Part shown: positions 1 to 6,394 of the stretch, one piece after another
Layout: every line of letters starts with the position of its first letter
Numbering within the stretch: position 1 is the stretch's first letter
Source: Candidatus Parcubacteria bacterium
Lineage (GTDB): Bacteria; Patescibacteriota; Patescibacteriia; UBA1558; GWA2-36-10
Direction: 5' to 3'
DNA length: 6,906 bases
Assembly: GCA_023246135.1 (NCBI GenBank)
Contig: JAHFJB010000018.1
Span: 1-6,906, forward strand
Notes under the pieces: model-generated
Databases searched by the model: none
Seen by the model: the letters and a program-made list of their open reading frames with translations, nothing else
What the model was told of the DNA's origin: nothing
Translations under genes and position numbers: made by a program

Positions 1-78
1 CGCCAATAGCCACTTCCAACCAGCTAAGACCAACATAAACATAGCCACAATGGTAGCCAAAATAGCACCATAACGATA
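1..78. repeat. Copy 1 of a perfect direct repeat shared by two pilin genes
   Basis: Bases 1-78 are identical, 78 of 78, to bases 1069-1146. The copy encodes codons 69-94 of the partial pilin, from YRYG to WKWLLA, which is the first membrane helix. The match reaches the window edge, so the true repeat may be longer on that side. On the inner side it stops sharply at 78/79. Confidence 0.97.
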
Positions 79-282
79 TAGAGAAACAATGTAGGTACCA
101 ATCATATCGCCGGTGCTAACTGTGCTTTTGATGCCGGCTGTAAACGGACCGCCGGGTATTGTGACTTCGGGTGTAAACTCTACGGCGCCAGTTTCTGCCA
201 AAGCTATAGTATAATGAAAAAATAAATAAACACCTACTAACACTCCGATTAGTTTCCAAATTGTTGTTTTTTTATTTTTCAT
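1..282 (-). CDS. VirB2/TrbC-like pilin subunit, C-terminus cut by window edge
   Basis: Ninety-four codons are open from the ATG at 282-280 to the edge with no stop. Residues 1-29 look like a signal peptide: a basic start (MKNKK), a hydrophobic core, and an ALA-E site giving probable cleavage after residue 29. An extracytoplasmic stretch follows, then a membrane helix beginning near residue 72 (GAILATIVAMFMLVLAGW). This is the front half of a VirB2-type pilin (signal peptide, two helices, short basic cytoplasmic loop); the loop and second helix lie outside the window. It is a paralogue of the next gene upstream: both share a TIP...F.AG segment and an identical first helix. It starts 15 bases after that gene's stop, so it is probably cotranscribed. 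No Shine-Dalgarno site is seen. Whether it ends as a plain pilin or carries a C-terminal domain like its neighbour is unknown. The pilin-like call is fairly secure; the role in a pilus is inferred from context. Confidence 0.8.
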   Translation of the reverse strand, partial: MKNKKTTIWKLIGVLVGVYLFFHYTIALAETGAVEFTPEVTIPGGPFTAGIKSTVSTGDMIGTYIVSLYRYGAILATIVAMFMLVLAGWKWLLA

Positions 283-297
283 AATATTTGCTGTTAT

Positions 298-1404
298 CTA
301 TAGATTGAAATGCCACCATTCTCCGCTCCAACTATCAAAACCAGCATTGGTCATTATGTCCCGTAAACGCGTCTCGGCACTACTAAGAGAGCTGGTGCAA
401 GGTGGGTCAGTACGTCCAATACAATTATAATCACTGTCCATAATTTGATTAACACAAGTATTGACACCAAAGCCACTATAACAAACATCTACTGCTAGTC
501 CTCTCTGATGTATCTCATTACAATCTGGCGGGTTGGCAAAATTACAGCTTCTACAACCACCTGGACACACACCACCCTGCTTATTAATGTAACACTCGTA
601 GAGAGTCTTCTGCAGAGCCCACGATCTATAAGCACTAGTAATAGTTATAGTCTCCCCTGCTTGTAGACTACTGACTGCTCGCTGCAAAGCCGCATTGGCT
701 TCAGGCATAAGCCTAGGGTCAGAAGCCGTCACTGTAAATTTGCTATTTAAAACTATTGGCACCACTTGGCTATCAGCTGGGCAAATCTGCACACTTATAG
801 CTACACACTTACCACCAAGAGCTACGGTTATTTGATTCTCGTCTCCTTGCCACTCACACATTGTATCCACATCACACTCTGTTTTGCTTTGATAAGTCCC
901 ACAAATAGATTGTATTGAAGGCACTGGTGTAATCGAAAAAGTGCCAAAATCTACCAACTTAGTGCTAATCTGGGACATCAGTAAATAACCACCAAAAAGT
1001 ATTGCTAAGCCAACTAGAGCGCCACTTATAGTGTCTTTGGCTGAGTTGATGCGTTCTGAAGAGCCAGCCGCCAATAGCCACTTCCAACCAGCTAAGACCA
1101 ACATAAACATAGCCACAATGGTAGCCAAAATAGCACCATAACGATAAATAGCCACAATATAATTACTCAACAAATCAGAAGTATCCAGAGGAGTATCTAC
1201 CCCCGCTTTAAAATCACTATTTGGTATAGTAATGTTAGGTTTAAATTTTATCTGTGAATCTGGATCAACTGCCAAGGCTCCAGTATCGCTGATATTAATT
1301 GGACTAGCGGCTTGAGTCGCTGGTATGACTAATATTTTTGTAGCCAATAAAAAAGTCAGTAGGCTAAAAAATATCACCAAAAAATATGCCTGCCTTCTTT
1401 TCAT
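298..1404 (-). CDS. VirB2-like pilin fused to Cys-rich module and M15 (VanY-type) peptidase
   Basis: This 368-residue protein has four parts. Residues 1-33 form a signal peptide (MKRR start, TQAA site). Residues about 82-144 form a VirB2-like pair of helices (about 90-112 and 127-143) around a basic loop with R118 and K123. Residues 168-208 hold five cysteines, in a pattern recalling PSI-type modules. Residues about 215-368 match the M15 D-Ala-D-Ala carboxypeptidase family: SAYRS at 257-261 (substrate-binding Arg), HxxGxAxD with zinc ligands H299 and D306, and EWWH with catalytic E362 and zinc ligand H365. The Ser usually two residues before the first His is Glu here. All 14 cysteines lie after the second helix, which fits a disulfide-bonded domain outside the membrane. 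The likely role is trimming or opening peptidoglycan at the secretion apparatus, replacing a VirB1-type enzyme; this is inferred. The exact substrate (D,D or L,D bond) cannot be told. The ATG at 1404 gives the signal peptide, so this start is favoured. Confidence 0.88.
   Translation of the reverse strand: MKRRQAYFLVIFFSLLTFLLATKILVIPATQAASPINISDTGALAVDPDSQIKFKPNITIPNSDFKAGVDTPLDTSDLLSNYIVAIYRYGAILATIVAMFMLVLAGWKWLLAAGSSERINSAKDTISGALVGLAILFGGYLLMSQISTKLVDFGTFSITPVPSIQSICGTYQSKTECDVDTMCEWQGDENQITVALGGKCVAISVQICPADSQVVPIVLNSKFTVTASDPRLMPEANAALQRAVSSLQAGETITITSAYRSWALQKTLYECYINKQGGVCPGGCRSCNFANPPDCNEIHQRGLAVDVCYSGFGVNTCVNQIMDSDYNCIGRTDPPCTSSLSSAETRLRDIMTNAGFDSWSGEWWHFNL
1069..1146. repeat. Copy 2 of the perfect direct repeat, inside the pilin-peptidase gene
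   Basis: This copy covers codons 87-112 of the pilin-peptidase gene and matches bases 1-78 at every position, including all synonymous ones. Just past the inner boundary (bases 1147-1176 against 79-108) I count only 19 matches in 30. The sharp edge suggests recent gene conversion or recombination between paralogues, not slow shared descent alone. Confidence 0.97.
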
Positions 1405-1416
1405 AAAACTTGAATA

Positions 1417-2643
1417 CTACTTTAACCTAATACTTTGTAAATTACCGCTATTTAAATCTGTAAAATATAAAGTTGAACCATCAGGAGATACAAATAAATT
1501 CTGAGCTGTATAACTGCCGCTTGGGCCAACTGGGCTAGCCAGTAGTGTCTTCATACCACTGTTTAAATCAATATAATAAAAATTGTCAGGATAATCTTGG
1601 GCTACTTCTGGATAAAAACCCGCTCCCCGAGGCAGCCCTTGGGGCACCGCACAATACATACCACTTTCTCCTACAAAGGTACACTTACTGGGCCAAGTGG
1701 AGACATTGAGAGATACTTTGATATTGCCTAATTCACTAGTCCGCCCCTTGGTCACCCACAAATTAGGATTGTAATCAGTAGTTTCATTGTAAACGCTATA
1801 GAGTAAAGCGCTACCGCTAGGTGACCACTTGGAAGCGAACCCCGAGCCATCAACTATAAAAGATTTAAAGCTTTCGCCATGCAGGCCAATGGGATAAACT
1901 TCCTGATTCTGGGCATCAACAGATTTTTCATGAAGGGCAGCCACTTGATTATCAGGTGAAAAACCCACCTGCACTGCATAGGACTTGTCGCCCAGTGGTT
2001 CTACCAAAAACATACCCGAGCCATCGTCATTGGCCGCTATCAGCCAATTATTATCTTCATTGTCACTCAGCCACTTGGCTGCAATCTGATCATTGGTGGC
2101 ATTAAAAGAAAATTCGGATAGCTCCGGTGGTAGAGTCACTTGTTTATTGGTCTGAAAATTATACAAAATATTTGAGCCATCAGGATACTCTAAAATCGCC
2201 TTGTCACCGTTGCCAGTCCAAGTGACTTTTTCAACACCATAAAATTTCTTGTCACTTAAAAATTCTACTTCCCCCTTGGCATTGATACGATAAAATTGTT
2301 GGCTATTGGCATCATAATACTGCATGCCTTGATCAGTGCCCACCAGACCCTTAACTGGATTTTTTACAATATCCGATACTTCTGTCAAACCGCCGTTGGC
2401 CACTTTGGAGACCTTGTCCTTGAGATACTGTTGCCAGGGCAAACCGGTCGTGGCTTGATTACTATTATCATTGATAATAGTGACATTGCCCGCATTAATA
2501 TTAGGTATATTGCCAGCATTAAAATTGGTATTTGTACCTGGCTGAGGTGGCGCTGATCTAAAGAATACCCAATACAAGGCAAAGCCAACACCAAAGACAA
2601 ACAAGACAAAGGCAATCACTAGTAATATTTTTTTTCTATCCAT
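1417..2643 (-). CDS. Membrane-anchored TolB/WD40-like beta-propeller protein
   Basis: This 408-residue protein has an N-terminal anchor (basic MDRKK, helix about 6-28), then a Pro/Asn-rich linker (about 31-65) and a large extracytoplasmic domain. The domain carries repeated propeller-blade signatures of the TolB/PD40 type: FSPDNQVAAL near 228, WSPSGSALLYS near 273 and VSPDGSTLYF near 385, with weaker copies such as WTGNGDKAILEY near 142. Between these are short beta-strand stretches ending in polar turns. Only two cysteines (321 and 331) are present. No catalytic motif is seen, so a binding or scaffolding role is more likely than an enzyme. It sits 23 bases after the preceding gene and 12 bases before the pilin-peptidase gene. 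It may therefore be an extracytoplasmic part of the secretion apparatus, but its partner is unknown. The propeller call rests on blade motifs only; the exact family is uncertain. Confidence 0.8.
   Translation of the reverse strand: MDRKKILLVIAFVLFVFGVGFALYWVFFRSAPPQPGTNTNFNAGNIPNINAGNVTIINDNSNQATTGLPWQQYLKDKVSKVANGGLTEVSDIVKNPVKGLVGTDQGMQYYDANSQQFYRINAKGEVEFLSDKKFYGVEKVTWTGNGDKAILEYPDGSNILYNFQTNKQVTLPPELSEFSFNATNDQIAAKWLSDNEDNNWLIAANDDGSGMFLVEPLGDKSYAVQVGFSPDNQVAALHEKSVDAQNQEVYPIGLHGESFKSFIVDGSGFASKWSPSGSALLYSVYNETTDYNPNLWVTKGRTSELGNIKVSLNVSTWPSKCTFVGESGMYCAVPQGLPRGAGFYPEVAQDYPDNFYYIDLNSGMKTLLASPVGPSGSYTAQNLFVSPDGSTLYFTDLNSGNLQSIRLK
2479..2526 (-). repeat. Imperfect tandem 24-base repeat in the propeller protein's linker
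   Basis: Two adjacent 24-base units (2503-2526 and 2479-2502 in reading order) match at 19 of 24 positions. They encode the octapeptides NFNAGNIP and NINAGNVT, residues 40-55 of the beta-propeller protein. They lie in the Asn-rich linker between the membrane anchor and the propeller, where length changes are probably tolerated. A small internal duplication is the simplest explanation. Confidence 0.75.
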
Positions 2644-2666
2644 CCCGTTAAAAATTTATAAAATTA

Positions 2667-3206
2667 TTATTTAAATAAACCAACGAAAAGATCTAATAAT
2701 TGCTGTCCAAAAAAACTAAGAGCCGTTACTGGCGACGCTATTGCCAAGGCAATCCCGAGCAGTAGCATAAAAATAGTTATGGCAACTATCAGTAATGCCG
2801 TACTACCCCACCAAAGGCCGCGTTCTAATGGAGAAAGCCCCGGTATCCATTGGGCTCCCAACCAATGATGGCCAATCTCCTGAAATCCATAAATCAGATA
2901 AGTGACGATCAAGCCAACGATAGTGGCCGCCGAACCCCAGGAAACCAATCTTAAGGTAGCTCTTTTAGCTGCCTCAACAGCAACTTTTTTCACTTGTCTA
3001 TCAAACAACTCTCTTTGCAAATCGTCCGAACCATGGCTTTGAGCCGTAGCTACTTTGGACATGCTTTTTACACGAGCTAAGGCCCGAGCCGGAGAACTGC
3101 CGAAACCTTCATCTTCTTCATCGCCACCACTAGTATTACCTTGACTCTCGCCTTTATCCATAGCCAGTTGACGACGAAGTATATTTTGATTTACATTACT
3201 AGCCAT
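2667..3206 (-). CDS. Unrecognised two-pass membrane protein of the T4SS operon
   Basis: I do not recognise this 179-residue family. The N-terminal 60 residues are polar and probably disordered, with an acidic patch (DEEDEGFGSS, near 29-38). Residues about 61-86 are highly charged and likely helical (DDLQRELFDRQVKKVAVEAA). Two membrane helices follow, about 87-107 and 131-157, joined by a Trp- and Pro-containing loop (HHWLGAQWIPG, 113-123). A hydrophobic amphipathic tail (about 159-178) could be a third membrane contact. There is no signal peptide, so the long N-terminus is probably cytoplasmic. It lies between the VirB8-like and propeller genes with gaps of 9 and 23 bases, which suggests a structural part of the same complex. 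A role like VirB6 (multi-pass channel protein) is possible but it is short for that, and I see no sequence support. The ATG at 3206 is used because only 9 bases separate it from the previous stop. Confidence 0.75.
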   Translation of the reverse strand: MASNVNQNILRRQLAMDKGESQGNTSGGDEEDEGFGSSPARALARVKSMSKVATAQSHGSDDLQRELFDRQVKKVAVEAAKRATLRLVSWGSAATIVGLIVTYLIYGFQEIGHHWLGAQWIPGLSPLERGLWWGSTALLIVAITIFMLLLGIALAIASPVTALSFFGQQLLDLFVGLFK

Positions 3207-3215
3207 AAAAATATT

Positions 3216-3776
3216 TTACTTCCAAGTAACCGTATCAACTAACCATTTATCCCCTGACATTATGAGTTTGACTTCCATGTCTTGATAAAAAACTTCCTGA
3301 GGCAAATTAGCTTTAGTCTTAATACGCTGAGTGCTGACTAAAACTGTGCCGCTATTTTTAGTGCTAGCTACAATCTTGGACGACAAACTCTTGGTAGTCA
3401 GGCCACTAAATTCAGTCACACTATAATCAGGTACGAAACTCTTGAGTGATGCCTGCATACGAGATGTGCTTAGTGGCATCAACTCTTCCAAATTGTGACC
3501 CTGATTATCAGTTGACCAGCTACCATAACGCTCGGTATAGCTCTTAGCCAAAGTCAGCATAGCAAATTCTGTGTCTGACTCTTTGGGTGTGGTGCTGGCG
3601 TTATACTGCAGGGTTGAGCTCTCTGCCTTGAATTGCGGAACATTTACCGCCTGATTGCCAGGCCCGACAGGTTGTTCGCCGCGTTTTAACCAAAACCAAA
3701 TTATCAAAAAGACTCCGACAATCACCAAGACAATAATGGCTATTCGGATTATTTTCTTTTTTTTCGCTTGATCCAT
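3216..3776 (-). CDS. Single-pass protein with VirB8/TcpC-like outline
   Basis: This 186-residue protein has a lysine-rich cytoplasmic start (MDQAKKKK), one membrane helix (about 10-30), a Pro/Gly/Ser/Thr-rich linker (about 33-65), and a compact C-terminal domain (about 66-186). The domain starts with a helix (DTEFAMLTLAKSYTERYGSW) and ends in alternating beta strands closing with DKWLVDTVTWK. That order, helix first then a curved sheet ending W-x-V-x-x-x-x-W, resembles the NTF2-like fold of VirB8 and of TcpC in Gram-positive conjugation. In those systems it is a bitopic inner-membrane scaffold around the channel. The likeness is in shape and position, just downstream of VirB4, not in a sequence motif I can name, so the VirB8 call is an inference. 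No enzyme motif and no cysteine is present. The gap to the VirB4 gene is 28 bases, the longest in the window, and holds no clear promoter. Confidence 0.75.
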   Translation of the reverse strand: MDQAKKKKIIRIAIIVLVIVGVFLIIWFWLKRGEQPVGPGNQAVNVPQFKAESSTLQYNASTTPKESDTEFAMLTLAKSYTERYGSWSTDNQGHNLEELMPLSTSRMQASLKSFVPDYSVTEFSGLTTKSLSSKIVASTKNSGTVLVSTQRIKTKANLPQEVFYQDMEVKLIMSGDKWLVDTVTWK

Positions 3777-3804
3777 ATTTTTACTTTAATGTATTGAAAT
3801 TAAA

Positions 3805-5700
3805 TTATCTGCCACTTTCAGCTTCGGCCATCATCTGCTCCTCAAATTCTTTTTTGGCTTCCTCAATCTCTAAAAGTTGCCTTGGATCAGAAGTAATGAT
3901 TTGATGTTCGGCATAAGAGGCCTGAACTTTGATAGCGGCATGCCGAGAACCAGCAAAGAAAATACCCTCACCCAGGCCCGCCTCTAACAGTAGATATTTT
4001 TCACCCTCAGTCAGCATAAAAGTCTTTTGAATAAGATTAATAGCGGCTGGCGTTTGTTTTAGTAATAGTTGTAAAGAGGAGTTAATCACCACGTCACGGC
4101 CAGCGTCAGAAGTCAAAAAGTCATTGACATCTTGAGTGATGGTAGTCATGCCAACATAATATTTACGGCAACGCTTAGCCACAGCCTGCATAAACTTGGC
4201 GCTATCTTCATAACGCATCATAATCCAAGCCTCATCCACTACTAGTATGCGCCGTTTTCTCTCCGCCCGCATCATATTCCAGATATAGGTCATAATCACA
4301 TACATAGCTATGGGCCTAAGCTCATCTTCCAAATCACGAATACTAAAGACTACCAATTGGTTATTAAGTTTAACATTGGTGGGACTATTTAAGAGGCCAG
4401 CAAAAGTGCCTTCAGTATATTTCTTGATTCTTAAGGCCATATCTTCACCACCCTCCATGCTTAGCAGTATATCCTCCAAGTCAGACATCAAGGGCGGCTC
4501 AATATTAGTCAAATCGGTAGCTGGCGTAATATCTTTTTTAGCATAAGTTTCAATCAAAGCTCTATCCAAGATAGAGTCTTCAGCATTGGTGATCTGACCA
4601 ATCATCAGTCGAATCAAACCCTTAAGAACTATCACTGCTGTGCGCAGTATATCTTCTGGTTTGCTATTGTCACTGGTGCCACGGGGCAAGTCAAAAGGAT
4701 TGAGCTTACTCTCAGAGTTCAAAGAAACATTGATATAAGCGCCACCGACTGCTTCTGACAAATGTTCATATTCATTTTCTGGATCTATGATGATTACATC
4801 AGTGCCCAACATCAAGGACCGCAAAACTTCCAATTTGATAGCATAGCTCTTGCCAGCGCCAGAAGTAGCAAATACTACCATGTTGGCATTTTGCAGACTA
4901 AAACGGTCAAATAATATCAAACTATTATTATGACGATTGATGCCATAAAGTATGCCCTCATCTGAAGTGAGCTCTGATGATATAAAAGGAAAAGAAGAGG
5001 CAATCGGCGAACTGTTCATGTTGGTGGCAATATTGAGCTCATCGCCGCCTATAGGCAAAGTGGAGTTGAAACCCTGCTCACATTGAAATAGTGCTCGCCG
5101 TGAATATATCAGCTGCATGCCAAGCAAATTCTCAATACGATCAGTAGCCAGATCTAATTCTGCCTTGTCCTTAGCATAAATGGTCACATACAAAGAAAAT
5201 TGAAAAAATCTTTCTGTGCCTTGAGTTAGCCCATCACGCAAAGCTTCAATATCTTGAAGGGCTGTCTCTGAAATAGGGTCACGCGGTGCGCCCTTCTCAT
5301 GATCAGACATTATCTGCGCCTCCATGGTACCAACTTTATTCTTGAGCTGTTTTAAGACTATCTGTATGTCCATGGGATAAAAAAACATGGAAATGTCCAA
5401 AGTCAAACTCTCATTGATAATCGGTGCAAACCAACCAATCGTCACATAGCGAGGATAAGTCATGACAAACAAAGTCCGCACATAGAGATCATTGAGCTGC
5501 AAAAAATTGCTGTTAACCCTAAAAGCGGCGGGAGAAATAATATCACGGACCGAGACCACGCCTTCTTGAAAAGCTCTTTCGGCCTCTAAGAGTTCCCTTT
5601 GCTTATCCAAATTTTCCTTGCTTTGATTAAAAAACAAAGGATCCTGAAGGGCTGCTTTTGGTTGCTCTTGCGCTTGTTTTATTTTTTTAAAGCCAAACAT
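3805..5700 (-). CDS. virB4: VirB4-family T4SS ATPase
   Basis: This 631-residue ATPase would power assembly or substrate transfer at the cytoplasmic face of a T4SS. After a basic, helical N-terminus (1-47) comes the VirB4 N-terminal domain, with DIISP at 53-57, TYPRY at 81-85 and DISMFFYPMD at 102-111. Next is a conserved hinge (LYGINRHNNSLILFDRFS, near 251-268), then the RecA-like motor: Walker A ATSGAGKS at 278-285 with K284, DPENEY at 306-311, Walker B ILVVDEAW at 485-492 with D489 and E490, and the TTITQD sensor at 519-524 with Q523. All key residues are intact. The pattern is closest to the VirB4 type of Gram-positive conjugation elements and CPR genomes, not to Agrobacterium VirB4. Its ATG shares one base with the stop of the preceding TraC-like gene, suggesting coupled translation. 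The tail (about 608-631) is acidic and helical. DNA versus protein export cannot be judged. Confidence 0.96.
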   Translation of the reverse strand: MFGFKKIKQAQEQPKAALQDPLFFNQSKENLDKQRELLEAERAFQEGVVSVRDIISPAAFRVNSNFLQLNDLYVRTLFVMTYPRYVTIGWFAPIINESLTLDISMFFYPMDIQIVLKQLKNKVGTMEAQIMSDHEKGAPRDPISETALQDIEALRDGLTQGTERFFQFSLYVTIYAKDKAELDLATDRIENLLGMQLIYSRRALFQCEQGFNSTLPIGGDELNIATNMNSSPIASSFPFISSELTSDEGILYGINRHNNSLILFDRFSLQNANMVVFATSGAGKSYAIKLEVLRSLMLGTDVIIIDPENEYEHLSEAVGGAYINVSLNSESKLNPFDLPRGTSDNSKPEDILRTAVIVLKGLIRLMIGQITNAEDSILDRALIETYAKKDITPATDLTNIEPPLMSDLEDILLSMEGGEDMALRIKKYTEGTFAGLLNSPTNVKLNNQLVVFSIRDLEDELRPIAMYVIMTYIWNMMRAERKRRILVVDEAWIMMRYEDSAKFMQAVAKRCRKYYVGMTTITQDVNDFLTSDAGRDVVINSSLQLLLKQTPAAINLIQKTFMLTEGEKYLLLEAGLGEGIFFAGSRHAAIKVQASYAEHQIITSDPRQLLEIEEAKKEFEEQMMAEAESGR

Positions 5701-5702
5701 TA
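5698..5702 (-). promoter_or_regulatory. TAATG stop-start overlap between TraC-like gene and virB4
   Basis: The TAA stop of the TraC-like gene and the ATG of VirB4 share one base, reading TAATG. No Shine-Dalgarno sequence precedes this ATG (the preceding bases are AT-rich), so terminating ribosomes probably re-initiate here. That would tie the amounts of the two proteins together. Confidence 0.6.
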
Positions 5703-6377
5703 TATTTCTACGTTTAATTTATTTACATCCTCCAAGGGCTGCTTGTGAAACAGATCTGGATTATAACTATTATAATAAAGCTCAATTAATGCCTGAGTGC
5801 TCAAACGCTGACTTCTCAGTCCCAAACTAGCCAGTCCTCCGGCAATAAAATCACACCGTTTGTTTAATTGGCCACTATACTCTTCAAAACGTTTACGACT
5901 GAGACTAACTACCTTAGCCGCTGAAAAAACTGCGGAAAAACGAGTAACAAAACTTCTCTTTTTATCACTGGCGGCGCTATAAGGAATAACCACATAAAAC
6001 TTTTTACTCATAATCTTTTCCAAAGTTAAAAGATTTTCCACAAAATTACGATAGTCAACTGTTTGCATTCGCAAGAGCTCATTGGTCTGCTCTCTTTCTA
6101 CTTTCTTCAAACGATTGAGATAATCGTCAATATTCAAAGGCCGCGATTGTATGACGATTTGCAAAGAATAATCAACTGAATTCAAAAAGCTTATGTAACT
6201 GCCAATAATCGCCTTTTGCTCATCTTCTGACTTGAGATCAAAATTAATAGATGATACTAAGAGTACACCGCGCACTGTACCATCATTTAAGACTACTAGA
6301 TCATCCCTGATTTCAGCGATATTTAGATATTTCTGGGTAGAAACACTTATTCCTTTCTTTTGATTTTTATTTGCCAT
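5700..6377 (-). CDS. TraC-like / VirB4 N-terminal-domain protein
   Basis: This 225-residue protein has no Walker motif, no signal peptide and no membrane helix, so it should be cytoplasmic. Residues about 15-90 (YLNIAEIRDDLVVLNDGTVRG, then VLLVSSINFDL, then a helix and QIVIQSRPL) look like the alpha/beta N-terminal domain of TraC/VirB4 ATPases. The later part has a charged helix (about 85-125), a strand KKFYVVIPYS (125-134), and a closing helical stretch (GLASLGLRSQRL then ALIELYYNSYNP) like that at the end of the same domain. Its stop (TAA, 5702-5700) overlaps the VirB4 ATG by one base. PrgI, this gene, then VirB4 is a recurrent order in such operons as I know them. It may assist VirB4 at the membrane. 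The alternative is a VirB4 split in two: together they total 856 residues, near a long VirB4. Because the VirB4 gene has its own N-terminal domain, a separate subunit is preferred. Confidence 0.85.
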   Translation of the reverse strand: MANKNQKKGISVSTQKYLNIAEIRDDLVVLNDGTVRGVLLVSSINFDLKSEDEQKAIIGSYISFLNSVDYSLQIVIQSRPLNIDDYLNRLKKVEREQTNELLRMQTVDYRNFVENLLTLEKIMSKKFYVVIPYSAASDKKRSFVTRFSAVFSAAKVVSLSRKRFEEYSGQLNKRCDFIAGGLASLGLRSQRLSTQALIELYYNSYNPDLFHKQPLEDVNKLNVEI

Positions 6378-6394
6378 AAAATATATTAATTTTG

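Noticed and set aside
205..215. Plus-strand TATAAT-like sequence.
   Set aside because: It lies inside the partial pilin's signal-peptide codons and no plus-strand gene follows; AT-rich chance match.
2461..2481. Perfect 9-bp inverted repeat with a 3-base loop on an AT-rich stem.
   Set aside because: It lies inside the propeller gene's Asn/Ile linker codons, is AT-rich and weak, and has no T-run; it is most likely a by-product of codon content, not a terminator or operator.
2296..2556. Plus-strand open frame of 86 codons opposite the propeller gene.
   Set aside because: It lies fully antisense to a well-supported gene and its peptide has no recognisable features.
2385..2615. Minus-strand open frame of 76 codons in another frame of the propeller gene.
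   Set aside because: It is a shadow of the propeller gene's linker and first strands, with no start signal or domain.
4310..4546. Plus-strand open frame of 78 codons opposite virB4.
   Set aside because: It is antisense to the conserved motor domain, with Ser/Leu-rich shadow composition.
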